A stretch of DNA of 64,000 nucleotides from Cristatella mucedo (taxonomy: Eukaryota; Bryozoa; Phylactolaemata; Cristatellidae). The position numbers and the translations under genes were made by a program. Position 1 is the first letter of the stretch. Each line of letters starts with the position of its first letter. Below, in pieces: positions 1-25,924 of the stretch. The notes under the pieces were generated by a model that did not search any database, was not told the DNA's origin, and saw only the letters and a list, made by a program, of their open reading frames with translations. Location of the stretch: contig WPIO01000012.1 in the NCBI GenBank assembly GCA_009760855.2, forward strand, positions 5,478,501 through 5,542,500, given 5' to 3'.

Positions 1-560
1 GCGGCAGAATTTGCATAGGGCAGAGAGGTAACGAGCAGCCCTCGAGCCCGATTGTCATAGGGCTCGAGCTCGTACTTACACTTATCGCGGGCTTTGAGAA
101 GCTCTCTTCGACCAGTCTAAACATACCTTTTTTAATTGGGCGAGGTGGAAATTACTGTTTTTTGTACGAGAGTATGAATGCCGAGACCGATTATGGACCA
201 TGGATTGAAGTGGGTAGATGCCTCCCAAACGACACGAGTCACGAGAGCGGGTGGCACGATGGATGCAAAGCATGGGTGATAAGTACTTGGGACGGTTATT
301 CTGCTGCTACAGTATTTTGTATAAGTATTCCGAGCTTGCTCCCTATGAAAATAGAGCTCGAGCTCGGACCCACAATCAGTGCAGGCTTTGAGAATCTTTA
401 TTAATTGAGCGAGCTGGCAATTACTGCTTTGTACGAGACTATGAATACAGCGACCGACTATGGACAAAAGAAATTTCCAATTACTAAGCTGCGTTACTCG
501 CGGGCACGATCTTAGCCATGCATACGCGGACGGGTTCTGACCCATTAGGGCAGCGGTTCT
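1..560. repeat. diverged tandem duplication, about 295-bp period
   Basis: Two related segments lie in direct orientation. The stretch around 58-205 (a GGCTCGAGCTCG start, a GGGCGAGGTGGAAATTACTG core, then TACGAGAGTATGAATG) matches 350-475, where the same landmarks recur as AGCTCGAGCTCGG, GAGCGAGCTGGCAATTACTG and TACGAGACTATGAATA. The copies differ by many substitutions and indels. No coding feature was recognised here; short open frames in this region appear in both copies and are taken as chance. Confidence 0.55.
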
Positions 561-733
561 CAGCCTGCGGGTCAAGAAGAAGCTGTAGGAGTGGGGAGGC
601 CTTGACCTAGCCCGAGGGAGCCAATCGTGTGAAAGCTGAAAAGGAGTGCTGGTTTAGCAGCCGGCCAGGCATTCTCCTTCAGGTCGACCCTACGGGCAGA
701 GCCCGGTAGCTCCCTTTTGACGTGGTTTCGTAA

Positions 734-812
734 TGTGTGTGCGCGTGTGTGTGCGCGTGCGTGTGTGCGAGCGTGCGCGTGCGCGTGCACGTGCGCGTGC
801 GCGTGCGTGTGC
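734..812. repeat. alternating purine-pyrimidine (GT/GC)n tract
   Basis: About 80 bases of nearly uninterrupted alternating purine and pyrimidine, mixing GTGTGT with GCGCGTGCGC blocks. Such sequence is a classical candidate for left-handed Z-DNA. It is upstream of the first recognised exon of the CNBD2-like gene. No gene was seen from 560 to 1260. Confidence 0.85.
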
Positions 813-1264
813 ACTTTGCCACTCTATCTCGGCCTCCACCATGGCCAGACGGTTGGTAATTATATAGACGCTTTGGGAGTTTCGCACCTAAACCTGTGAC
901 GGCGGAGGTGGAGGGGGGCTTTTGTGGCTTAGGTCGGGTAGCCGAGCAGAGCATGGCGCCTAGGCTTCTCTGCTAACTCACGTCCTCGTTCGCTGTCATA
1001 AATTTATAATAAGAATAGTCCAACTAAAATGTTTTTTCTTCAACTTGCCATGCGGCAATTATATCTTCTTCTGTGTGCTTTGCGTACGCTGGAAAGGAAG
1101 CGAAGCAGCTTTTTAGCGATGACAACACGTATAAAGGCACCTACCAAAGCGATGCGTGGTGTTCGAGAGGAGCAGGAAGATGCTTTGCCTTTTTTTAAAG
1201 CCACGTAGTCAGAAGATTCTGTAAATTAGTCAGGAGCCAGGAGGTCGCTACGCTGCCGATTCGG

Positions 1265-1440
1265 GAGCCAATACAAGTCGGCGAGAAGTGGTGCAATGTG
1301 GCAGTTTCGATGTTCAAGAGAGAAAAGCTTAGTGGCAGAGTTACGGTGTAATGTGGCAGATTCGGAATTCACAAATTAATGCCCGTTTGCAGATTTTTGC
1401 ACCACCTGCAGCCTTCTTACTGCGAAGGCAACCGCCTTAC
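1265..1440 (-). mobile_element. degenerate LINE-a fragment
   Basis: The + strand text GTCGGCGAGAAGTGG followed by CAATGTGGCA and, later, TTTTGCACCACCTGCAG matches the antisense of the LINE-a reverse transcriptase C-terminal region, seen intact at 13615-13740. The copy is broken, and the AATGTGGCAG landmark appears twice (about 1295 and 1350), so it is internally duplicated or rearranged. Confidence 0.6.
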
Positions 1441-1852
1441 TTAGTGTGCCATCACAGCTCTCCAAGGCTGTTAGACCTGCACGGAAAGAGTTGCACAAGA
1501 GTTCGAACTCATTCGGTATTCGATGGCAGACCGATCACTTAACCTAACGTGCCGGCGAGGGCAGTACTAAGGTGTCTGGAGACCTTAGCTTGCCGGCAAC
1601 AATCTTTTCTTTATGCCTGCCTGTCAGAGGGGGCCAGTCTCCGAGTCAAACCTTGAACACTCGGTTGGATTCGAAAACAATGGTGGAGACGGACGCTCTC
1701 AAACGAAGCACTTTTTAGGTGTCCAAGTGTGCGACCCTGGTAAAGCGCCACTTTAAATGCATGCGAGCATGCAGATTCGGCTTTCCTCTGACTGGTAGAT
1801 GGCCTCGTAATTGAACGTGCAGCTACCACTGACTGGTGGTTTTCTGCTGCAG

Positions 1853-16367
<14,515 letters not shown>

Positions 16368-16529
16368 TAAGGGACGGAGAGAGGAGACGACGAGATCGCC
16401 GCCGGCCGGCGGCCTGCCTCGCGGCTCGCCGGGCGTCGCGTCGCGCCAGGCCACGCGACGCCGCGCCGCGCGTCTCTGCGCTAAATAGCTCTCCGCTTTA
16501 ATTGAATCTTTCTTCTTCTGTTTTCTATA

Positions 16530-16535
16530 AATAAA
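16530..16535 (+). terminator. AATAAA polyadenylation signal
   Basis: AATAAA lies 163 bases past the CNBD2-like stop codon, which gives a short 3' UTR. It is the first such hexamer after the stop. Confidence 0.6.
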
Positions 16536-16774
16536 TCGTTATTTAAAAACTGGCCTTCGCGCTAAGTCGAACGGAAGGCGCAGGGCGCTGAGCGTTCGGC
16601 CCCGAAGCTCAGCGACCGCCGCGCGCGATGACGAGCGACGCGAGGGTTTCCGCTTCCGCCGCCGAATAGCTCGCCGCTCGGCCCTCCTGCTCACTATGCA
16701 CGCGTTCGAGGATTGCACTTTTCTACCAACCAAACACGCGAGAGGTCGCGCGCGGTTTCTTGCGGTCTGGATTA

Positions 16775-16922
16775 TAAAACTATAATTCGTTTATATAGCG
16801 CCCCAGGAAAACTTAATCTCTATTCAGGCGTTTCACATATGCCTCAGGGCTCGAGCCCACGACCTCAAGTCAGACCTTGGTCGGGGCGAGTACCTTAACC
16901 GCTAGACCAAACCAGCTCGGCG
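16775..16922 (-). mobile_element. SINE-B copy
   Basis: Antisense copy 240 bases past the CNBD2-like polyA signal: tail (TATAATTCGTTTATATAGCG) left, tRNA-like head (CTTAACCGCTAGACCAAACC) right. Confidence 0.85.
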
Positions 16923-17394
16923 GGAGAGTCGCGGTCGCCTCACTGCCATTTCACCCCGGTCCCGAGAGCTGCAGCCAGCAGCCGCTTGTCGCATCGGACT
17001 CTGCCGCGACGGCAGCTGCGAAGCACTCTCCGGCGTCTGGAATGCTAGCTTGCCAAGCGGTCGAAACGCTGTCCTCCTCGAGAATCCCGGAAAACTTGGG
17101 ACGGACAACTTACAGAGCGAGACAACTTGGCGGAGGTCTAGTGCTGCGGCGTCAAACGACGAGCAACTATCCTTACAGAGTGCGATAAAGTAAGCCTCGC
17201 TGTGCGCACGAACGAACGCCATCTAAAGGTAGCGTCACGCTGTCGCGGCTTCTCGCTCAAGTCCTTAGACCGCAAACGCGGTGCTCGAAACAATGCCCGT
17301 CCTTGTCAAGATGACCGGCAAATGTTGGTGCAGCTTGAGCCTTAAAGTATGGCTGACAAGTTGTTGGTAATGTTACAATACGCGCAGGTAATCC

Positions 17395-17695
17395 GGCAGT
17401 CGCCGGTGGCACAGCGGCGGCAATAACGAGCGCCGCTCGTACCCTAAAATAAAAGACGCGCGTGCTCGGCGAAGAAAAGGCCAGCCTACGGCTATAGAGG
17501 GCTGCACGTGTCCAGCGCCAGTAGCAGCTTGCGACGACAACTCGCGTTCGACGCTCAGAGCACGACGCGGATTCACTATTCCTTGACTTGGGCTTTTTAT
17601 GCGGCGCAGATATGGATTATGAAATAACCGGGGTCGCGCTAGCCGAAGAAAATCGGGAGCCACGAATACTATCTCGGCAGCCATAATCTGACTGC
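17395..17695 (+). repeat. unclassified dispersed repeat R2, copy 2
   Basis: Matches 15450-15670 in the same orientation: TATAGAGGGCTGCACGTGTC, then ACTCGCGTTCGACGCTCAGA, CTTGGGCTTTTTATG and CCATAATCTGACTG. More G+C-rich than copy 1. A related stretch may occur near 55340-55540. Confidence 0.6.
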
Positions 17696-17699
17696 CACG

Positions 17700-18300
17700 G
17701 CGAGCTAACGGCTCACTGGCGCCTCCTTAAATTAAGGATGTCCTCGGCCAGGATAGTAAAGGGAAAACGCAATCTCATTAAGCTCTGCCGTAAATTACTA
17801 CATTTGGATATTCGGACGCTTTCTTTACAGCTGTCTCCTCTTCATCTACATCGCAGAAGCTGTCGCAGCAATTTCGCTTCAATGCGTCTCCAGAGCCCTA
17901 GGCCGGCGCTCAGCTCAGCTCGGCGGCTCTTCCCTTTGCTGGAGACAGGCGAACGCCTTTAGCTTTAACACTATCTGATTAAAATGCCGGACTTGATCTC
18001 AAAACTAGAGCACGATTGGCGGACTCAGCTTAAAGGAGGAGCCGCCTTCATTGCACCGCTGCCGAGCAATTGCGTCCGCGACTTGCAATTAGCATTGCTG
18101 TTATTCCACCTCATTGCTTCATTCCTAAAGCAAGCCAACATGCCAAACCACGGGGGAGGGGGTTTTTTTTTGCTCAAAACCGTAGGACTAGATCACGGTA
18201 CTGGGTGGACAGTCTTCTTAGCTTGCGACCCACGTCGTCCAGCCGCTACTATTCTTGTAGTAAGGGAAATTCTTCTTAATTGAAATTCCTTTAATCACTG
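17700..18300. other. intergenic, nothing recognised
   Basis: Several short open frames without splice-site support or recognisable domains. Confidence 0.3.
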
Positions 18301-18308
18301 CTGTTGCA

Positions 18309-18339
18309 GCCGACACGCTTCTAGCAGAAGCGTGTCGGC
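18309..18339. repeat. perfect 14-bp-arm hairpin
   Basis: GCCGACACGCTTCT and AGAAGCGTGTCGGC are exact inverted repeats with a three-base AGC loop. A second, same-strand copy of the arm (GCCGACACGCTTCTGCTAGC) starts at 18361. Confidence 0.9.
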
Positions 18340-18479
18340 TTTTCCGTGTGGCTTGACATAGCCGACACGCTTCTGCTAGCATTGACAGCTTTTCCGCGTA
18401 GCTTCAAGCTACGGCTTGCACCTGTGCTACATTACTAACCTCGGCGTCCTTAATTTTTTTTAGAATAGCGGTATTTGGT

Positions 18480-18645
18480 GAGCCGTGATGGCACACTAGG
18501 TAAGGCGGTTACTTTTTACGACCTCGGTCCCGAAGTCTTGGGTTCGAATCCTGCGGTGTGCGATCCTTTATTGCCACTGCGAGAGGTGGTGATAGCCAAT
18601 TGCTTATTCCTCAAAAGTATAGACCATGGCTATTATTCGTAACAA
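18480..18645 (+). mobile_element. SINE-A copy
   Basis: tRNA-derived head with GCACACTAGGTAAGGCGGTT and a perfect pol III B box, GGTTCGAATCC, then the body GCCACTGCGAGAGGTGGTGA. The tail is diverged. Confidence 0.85.
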
Positions 18646-18649
18646 ATTT

Positions 18650-20755
18650 GGCTTTCGTAGCCAGGCCAGTGTGAAATTTAGGCCCACTCATTTCTAATGA
18701 GAAAGCGGGCGAGTTGGCGTCATTTGATTTGAGAAAGTAAAGAAGTATTCAAATAAATGTATGCATACAAAGTTTTAGAAAATCAACACAAACAATGTAG
18801 AGATGATTAGTTTACCCAGATTTAAGAATATTCGGTATATCGGATTCACGAATCAGCCCCCAAATCTATTCTTCCAGCGAACTCTTGTGATACTGTGTTT
18901 GTTAGCTGCGTTTGAAGTCCAGTAAATTCTGGCAGAAGCGCTCTTCTCCTTCCACAACACCCTTCCCACGTGATCACCTTAAATTTATCAAGAATATGGA
19001 CTTTGAATGGACATCATGTAGTCCATTGGGTCGCAGCTCTTGAGCACGGTCTCAGCTGGTTCTACTTATTTTTTCGCCCTGTGTTCGCCCAGGAAGCCCC
19101 CAGCCACTTCGACGAAGAAACTGTTCGTAGCCGCTTTTTCCTAGTTGGTGAGCTGCTTGAGTGGAAACTCGTAGCGCTGGGGATTTTGTTTCTTGACCTG
19201 CGATCGTTCAAGAAACACCGGCCTTGACCTGTGCAGCAGACAGCTTACAAAAATAAATTTCAAATGCACTCAAAGGCCAGAGTCCTTAACTGTCGAGTCC
19301 TGTGACACATCTTGGCCGTCGAGTCCTTAGCACGTTCTGCTACGAATTGTTTCATTCGGCTTGCTTTGAGGCGTAGTTGTATTCGCCGAAAGTCTGTCAC
19401 TCGCATCAAGCTACGCTCACTACCAGCCACGACTTCTCAGCTTAGAGGTCTCTGCTCATGGCAGATCTGTTCCGCTCGGCTTTCCCTTCACCCCAGTAAA
19501 TTTCTTCTTCTTGCTGTTCCGATGGACTTTGCCCGCTTCCATTCGCACGCTTCCGTGCATGTTACTAGCCACAGGTCCTAATTACCGGTTTCGCCGAGTA
19601 TCCTTACGTACGCTTTAGCAAGCTTGCTTGAGCAAGACAGTTTTTTACTTTTGCACACTTGACACTTTGCATGCCGTTAAGCCTCTGATAGTGATTCTCT
19701 TGCAGTGAGTGTAGAGCACCGACAAAGAGCTGAAGTTCTCATAAAGGTGCTGAACAACAGCCCGTAACAAAATGTACTTGTTCTTGTTAGCACTCGCAGA
19801 GAGCCAGTGGTCCGGCGAGTCCCGCCTGAGGCAGAGCGTGCGTTGTTGCCTCGTGTCGTAAAGGCCAATATAGCAGGGCATTGGCACCGATTGATAAAAC
19901 CGCCCTGGAGACCCATACAGAATATCGTCAGTTTAAAAGTCTCCGCTGGCCTGCCAGTCGAACTAATCGTACCTCAATATCAGCTCAGACTTGAGCAAAC
20001 CTCGCGTCCGAGCCCTGCCTATTCCGGATCGTGCATTGCACCGATATATGAGGCGTGCATTAGTCATCCGGTCGATGGATTTTCTAATGCAACCATCAAC
20101 ACATTTCATTGCGCGCAGTAATTGGAAACTTTGCAAAGCAGCCTGTCATGTTTGCGGTAAGAAATGTAGCAAGCAATCGAATGCCCTCCAAGCCCTCTGA
20201 GGAGAGCCGGCTCAAACAGCGGCCCACTCGGAGCCGATTTACTACCGCAGTACCCAAGCTACAATGTTTTCATATAGTATGTGTCAAATCTGCGTTAGCT
20301 TACGAGGACATCGTTTCAAGCATACACTCGGTCGTCATTAGTCGGGTAAAATTACTGCAAACCTCGTGCCTCCGTCCTTGGGTGTAGAGTCTGTTACGAA
20401 TTTGTAGTTCTGTGTAGTGCGACTGCAGATCTCGCTTTCCACCAACAATTACCGAGTCTCGTTAGCCCAAGCGTCGCGTACCCGAGTGCAAGAGTACGAC
20501 GATTTCGAACTCCCGAATGAAAGATTTCACCCAGGAATCCTTGGGAGGTACTTCGCCACTCGGGGCGCTCGAAGCGGCAATTCGGCTCTCGAAACCGTAG
20601 TCTCGTGCTTTCCCTACACTAGCTGGCGAGATCCGAGATGGGCTCGAGCCTAGGGGGTGGGAGCGCGATAAATCCTCAATGCTAGGCGCGCACGAGACGA
20701 CGTAAAACGGAAGCAGCAAGTGACACCCCAGTTGAGCGTTTCCTCTGTCGAGGTT
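18650..20755. other. intergenic, nothing recognised
   Basis: Open frames of 60-104 codons occur (for example 18970-19227 and 19807-20121), but none shows a known domain or flanking splice signals I trust. Confidence 0.3.
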
Positions 20756-20756
20756 T

Positions 20757-21085
20757 TCTTCCTTCGAGCCTTGGGAAATGGCTGCACGTCTGATGCTTTC
20801 TTCGAGCCTTGGGAAATGGCTGCACGTCTGATGCTTTCTTCGAGCCTTGGGAAATGGCTGCACGCCTGATGCTTTCTTCGAGCCTTGGGAAATGGCTGCA
20901 CGCCTGATGCTTTCTTCGAGCCTTGGGAAATGGCTGCACGCCTGATGCTTTCTTCGAGCCTTGGGAAATGGCTGCACGCCTGATGCTTTCTTAGAGCCTT
21001 GGGAAATGGCTGCACGACTGATGCTTTCTTCGAGCCTTGGGAAATGGCTGCGCGGCTGATGTTTTCTTCGAGCCTTGGCAATTGG
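20757..21085. repeat. 38-bp minisatellite, about 8.5 copies
   Basis: The unit TTCGAGCCTTGGGAAATGGC, TGCACGCCTGATGCTTTC repeats every 38 bases from 20763 with few changes. Because 38 is not a multiple of three, all frames of the antisense strand stay open in turn, which makes spurious long ORFs (20462-21182). Confidence 0.95.
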
Positions 21086-21159
21086 CTATCCACGGCTTCC
21101 ATCGTCGCAGAGCGGCGAAACAGCGCCGGCGCGAGGACTTGAATCTCCACTTATTTTTG

Positions 21160-21358
21160 TTGTTTATCGAGCATGCTACCACTAACCATCCGATCGTGTT
21201 TTCTTTGCAGCAATTGTAAAGCGCCTAAGAAAGAGATCGCGCTCTTTGAGGGTGCATTATCAAGTGCGTTATTGTTATCATTATTATCATTAAGCGCCTA
21301 GAGAGAGATTGAGTTCTTTGAGGGCGCCTTATCAAGTGCATTAGTATTATTATTATTG
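21160..21358 (+). mobile_element. two LINE-a 3' ends in tandem
   Basis: GAGCATGCTACCACTAACCA, then GTAAAGCGCCTAAGAAAGAG, then ATTATCAAGTGCGTTATTGT. At 21293 a second stem-loop starts, AAGCGCCTAGAGAGAGATTG, with its own CTTATCAAGTGCATTAGTAT and (ATT)n. Confidence 0.8.
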
Positions 21359-21419
21359 CGCAAACCATGGTGACCACTTTGCCGGGCTGTTACACGTTCG
21401 AGCCACCTCTAAAAAGTAG

Positions 21420-21521
21420 TCGATGTACGCCCTGGCAGCGAAGAAGCCGCGAAAGGTCGCCAGCAGCGATCGCTCAACGTCTTATGACTCGTACCTTGGC
21501 CGCACGATCACTGGCCTGTAG
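21420..21521 (+). CDS. candidate terminal exon, function unknown
   Basis: A frame directly after a TAG (possible acceptor AG) reads SMYALAAKKPRKVASSDRST then SYDSYLGRTITGL and stops. It looks protein-like, but the acceptor lacks a pyrimidine tract and no partner exon was found. Confidence 0.15.
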   Translation, partial: SMYALAAKKPRKVASSDRSTSYDSYLGRTITGL

Positions 21522-21639
21522 CTGGAGGTACGCGAGACGGTCAAATCCTATGGCATCAGTAAGTCGCTACGCTCGCGCCGACAAATGTTTTGTGTTTTCT
21601 AGTGCCTTTGAAGGGGGAGCTTACGGGCGACTTTCACTC

Positions 21640-22970
21640 AGTTTGTAGCGTTCGCTTAATTTTCGTTTTTCCTCCTCAATGTAGCCTCTACAGCAAGGAA
21701 CGTTCGCTATCTAACGGGCCGACCGAGCACCCCCGGAACGCTATGAAAAAACGTTCGGTACGGCATGAAAATACGGGTTGCAGCCCCCTCCACGCGAGCT
21801 CCGAACGACTAATCAGGCGCGAGCAGGTGACCTTACCCTAGAGGAGCCGACAAATGGCAGCTATTCTCAGGGTTTAGCAGAATGCACCCCCAAGGGTGAT
21901 TTTAGCCGGCTGACGCTGTGAATTGTTTGGTCTCTGGCCGCGTAAGGGACACTCATTGGCCGAGGATCGTTACTTCCTCATAATAAAATCGTTGAGAGAG
22001 ACTTGCTGTCTGCGAAAGTCGCATGGGACAGGCTTTCTTTTCCATAGCTTGCAAGATAATCCTGCCTCTCAGATCAACGGGTAACAACGGCCAGCTCTCT
22101 TTTGCTTCCAGTCAGCCACCGCCTCAAGACGGCTGCGTGTATGTTTGCTTGTCGCCTTATCTTGCGACTGACTGCAGCTATTTCTCTTATGTGGCCACTC
22201 GTTTGCCGCGGCTACATCCTTTGTGTGGCTTTGCGAGTGGTTTATGGCGAGGCATATTAGGGCGGACAAGGACGAATGAGAGCGGACGAGGCTCGCTGCC
22301 TGGGAAGCATCTGAGGGATGGACTGGCCTGCGCAGGGGGGGGGGGCGCCCGGTAGTATTCGGCGTGCTTGTTTAGAGCATTACACTGTGAAGTTTAGGGA
22401 AATTTACGTTTGGGGAGAGCATCCTGCATCTTTATTTAACATGAGTTCTTGTAGTACTTACTGGAGCGTACGGCAGGCAAGCTGTGGGAAGACTTGTAGA
22501 ACTTGGGAAGACTGAAGTACTGGCACTTCACAAGACCCTTTGTCATTCGTCCTAAAATAAGAGAGAGAACCGGTACGCCGTGGCCAGAATCTGTTGACAG
22601 GGTAACGAGAGCGCTGCACAGCTAGTGTACCCTGCCACGGAGGCCGCCGAAGTGACTCTTTGGTAAAGTCAATATATGAATCAGTATGAAATCGTGTGCT
22701 TCCAAAGCGAGGTTCGAGCAAACCTCCCAGGGCGGGCGACCTCGGGAGGTCGACTTGCCTATGAACTTTCATGGCGAATTAGCTGCACTCCTCTTGTATG
22801 AAGATTCGCAAGACCGGCGACGATTGGTATCTATTGGTATATCTATTGGTATCTATTGGTGCTGCCGAAGCGTTATGGTCAAATGTCTATAGACTAGAGA
22901 CAGTGTGGGAGAGATACAGCTGTGCAACTTCGAGGCTGCAGCGGCAGCAGGAACGCTTCAGATTTGTTGC
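21640..22970. other. intergenic, nothing recognised
   Basis: Only a short direct repeat ATCTATTGGT (22828-22860) stands out. Confidence 0.3.
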
Positions 22971-22976
22971 AGTCAC

Positions 22977-23044
22977 TTCCGGTCCCCGTCGACGCATCCT
23001 GTCCCGACGGATCGCCTCCTCGGCAGCGGGTACTTCGTCCAGCG
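22977..23044 (-). CDS. candidate internal exon, function unknown
   Basis: The - strand shows a strong acceptor (TTTCCTGCTTCTCAG) followed by LDEVPAAEEAIRRDRMRRRG then PE before GTGACT. The helix-like, charged sequence is plausible coding, but the donor is weak and no partner exon was found. Confidence 0.22.
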
Positions 23045-23944
23045 CTGAGAAGCAGGAAATTTTGCTGTCCCCGGTACCCCCGTAGTCATGCAGGCAGGAG
23101 CGAGCACGTGGCTCCGACGGCCATTAATTGCAACCATTGCCGGACGGGACGAGCCGCAGCTTCCCCGCCCCCGCCAACGACGACCAGGTGCGGATGCAGG
23201 AAGCTGTAATGGAAGCCGTAAGGATGGGAACACGAAGCTTGAGCCACTTGCGTTGGGAACGGGGCCGTAACCATTAGCACGCTGGAAGGTTCGCTCCAAC
23301 GAACCTATTGCCACTGAGTCAGCAAACACCAAAGATAAATTAGCTGGTAGATATTAGCAGCGACCATTTGTTCGGCTCGAGGAGGGGGTTGCTGTCTGGT
23401 TCTTTTATTGCCCTCATTGCGTCGAGTTCTTCGCAAGAATAAGGGAAGTAAAGAGCTTGAGTTGGATGAACTCGGCGACCGCGTGTCGAAACTGTTCGCC
23501 AGCACAGCTCTCGGCTCTGGCCAGGCATGCTCCGTACGTCCAAATCTAGCTAGACCGGCAAAGCCTCTCACTTAGCTTGCATCGATCGGCCTCGCTGGTA
23601 GTCAGCTGGACGCCACTCGAATGCTTGCGATTCGACGGGCGGATGCAACTTCACCTTCGCCGGTCAACGCGATCAGACTTGGCCGCTCGAGCGAGCGCAC
23701 ACGTTGCCCAGTCCTGATAACATAAGCTGCCATGAATAGGACGATGCGGAAAGAAGAAACTTTTTACCGCGTTAGCGAGCAACACGAAAAACACGCGATA
23801 GTGGAGAAGACCCACTCACTGAGAGGATTAGAAAGCCTCCAGATCCAGACTGACCGTCGACTGACGCGTATCTGCACTATCTGCTACTGAAGTGACCTCT
23901 TGGCCGAATAAAATTGTCATGGCGTGCGTATATTAATGGTGGAC

Positions 23945-24017
23945 TGTTACCCTGATTTGGCCCAGCGTTTAAGGCGCTCGCCTCGAGATTCTGGTTTCTT
24001 AGGATGCTGTGTATATT

Positions 24018-24097
<80 letters not shown>
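23945..24097 (+). mobile_element. truncated SINE-B head joined to (TA)n(GT)n
   Basis: CTGATTTGGCCCAGCGTTTA and AGGCGCTCGCC give the SINE-B A-box half; it breaks off near 23995. A (TA)n then (GT)n microsatellite follows (24011-24097). Confidence 0.65.
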
Positions 24098-24100
<3 letters not shown>

Positions 24101-24364
24101 ATTACGTATTTTTTATCTTAACAGGAAGTAATGCTTACAGAACTTCATCGAGAACCACGCACTAACATATCTGTCCTTGTTTTTGGAATAGTCTGGTGGA
24201 GAAAGACTAGGAGCTGACGCCGGCTTACTTATGAAGCTAGCTTTGTGATAGTCTTATTATTATTATTGTCAATTTTTTCTTAACTTACTTGGAAATTAAC
24301 TTGAAGGTAGTTGAAACTAGACGCGTCTGAGTCATGGAGTCGGTGCAGCAATCGGCCAGCTTCC

Positions 24365-24515
24365 TGGGCTTTTTCTCAGCTACCCTAACGAAGCTTGCTT
24401 CAAGAGCCTGCTCGGCACGAGCTTGCTTCACGTAACCGTCTTGGCGATAGCTTGCTTCAAACAACCCTCTCGGGACGAGCTTGCTTCATGCAGCCGTCTC
24501 GGCACGAGCGCTAAC
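24365..24515. repeat. about 36-bp minisatellite, 4 copies
   Basis: The unit CGAGCTTGCTTCA plus a variable CCGTCTCGGCA part is repeated four times. Confidence 0.7.
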
Positions 24516-24519
24516 TTGA

Positions 24520-25920
24520 ACGAAAAGCTTTTCCGGCCTATTGAAAGGATACTATCCACGTTGCCGAAAGTCGGCCGTCAGGCTAGATAAAACCAGGAGC
24601 GATGCAGCTGAGCGTCAAGATGCATGTCTTGCCGACTCGCCATCGATAGGTGACACCCGCTTATCGAGTTAAAGAGCTGAAAATATCACGGCCGGAGGGC
24701 TCCTGCGAGGCTTTCTCGATGGTCTCGAGGGGCCGACTTGGAGCTGTAGCCGTCGAAGAGTGCCTTCCGGCAAGCCGTCCGAGTACCGCTCCAGGTCTTG
24801 AAGCTCACTCTAGACGTTGAGCTCAAATTAGCACCGCTCGCCAAGGCTCTCCAGCCCCTTCTCTTGACAAGAGATTGGCATTCACTCGTTTTCGGAGAGC
24901 CCCTCTGCCCCGAAGCCTTCTACTCTGACCCACTTTAAAGGAATTCCGAGCCCTTGACCCGAGCCTCGACAGGAGGGCGCGCTGCAGAGCTGTTTTTATG
25001 TAGCCCCAGTGAAACAGAAAGTGGATTGCTCTCACCCCGCTAAGGAAACGCAATTTTAGCTCGCTGTCCGGAAGAGCTCCTTTGCTCTCTCAAAAATGAC
25101 CTTGACTCATTTAGCTGCAGCCTGAAGGCTCGCCATCCTGCAGACGACGGCTGTATACCTGTCTACTACAAAACTGTGCACCCTCGTATCCTTAGAGCCA
25201 GGTTCAATTTGGCGAGTGCTCAGCGGCAGGAACATCGGACTGCCGGAATTCATACAAGAATCGGTTAGCGCCGGAACAAGGCGTTCGTACTGGGACTTGG
25301 GTAGCTGTTTGACAGCGGCGAGATTTGGAAAACATCGTCTTGCCGACAAAAAATATCTGCAGCTCGAACTCTCTGAGCTATAAACAAAAAAGATTAGCCC
25401 TTCAGCCCCTTTACCGCCTTCTCTAAAAAAATGATAACCCCCTCTTAAAACCGGTTTGACTTCACCGCGAAAGTGCAGCACCCAGCTCAATTCTGGCCAT
25501 TAAAAAGTAGGTCAGCGCTTGCCTACGAGTGATTAGTTTCAATCTGGACGCCTCTAGGGCGAAGGCCCTCCTTGGAAGCTCGGTAGCATCTATAGAGAGG
25601 CTGGGCCATTCCTATATCTATAGAGGGGCAGGGCCATTCCTATATGTATAGAGGAGGGCCGGGCCAAGCTTCCTGAAGGGAGTGACGGACTCCTGCCAAC
25701 ATGCGACGCCTTCGGTCCTGCACAGACGTGCCTCTCACGAAAGTTCAGGCCACACGGCTGGGCTTTCCGCATGCCGGGCGTACCGAGATCAGCCGTCCCT
25801 CTCTGCAAGCACCGGCATATTGCGGTGGCTCGGCCTACGGCTCCCGGCGATAGACCCGCCAGCTTGAGCCTGATCCTGGGTTGGGGCTTAGGATTAGGAT
25901 TAAGAGATCGTCAGAGGTCC
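24520..25920. other. intergenic, only unassigned open frames
   Basis: The - strand frame 25107-25490 (127 codons, including LPKSQYERLVPALTDSC) is open and protein-like but matches no family I know. A 30-base direct repeat, GGGCCATTCCTATAT, lies at 25605-25650. Confidence 0.25.
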
Positions 25921-25924
25921 CGGG

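Noticed and set aside
20462-21182. Antisense 85-171 codon frames with KARRKHQ repeats
   Set aside because: Produced by the 38-bp minisatellite.
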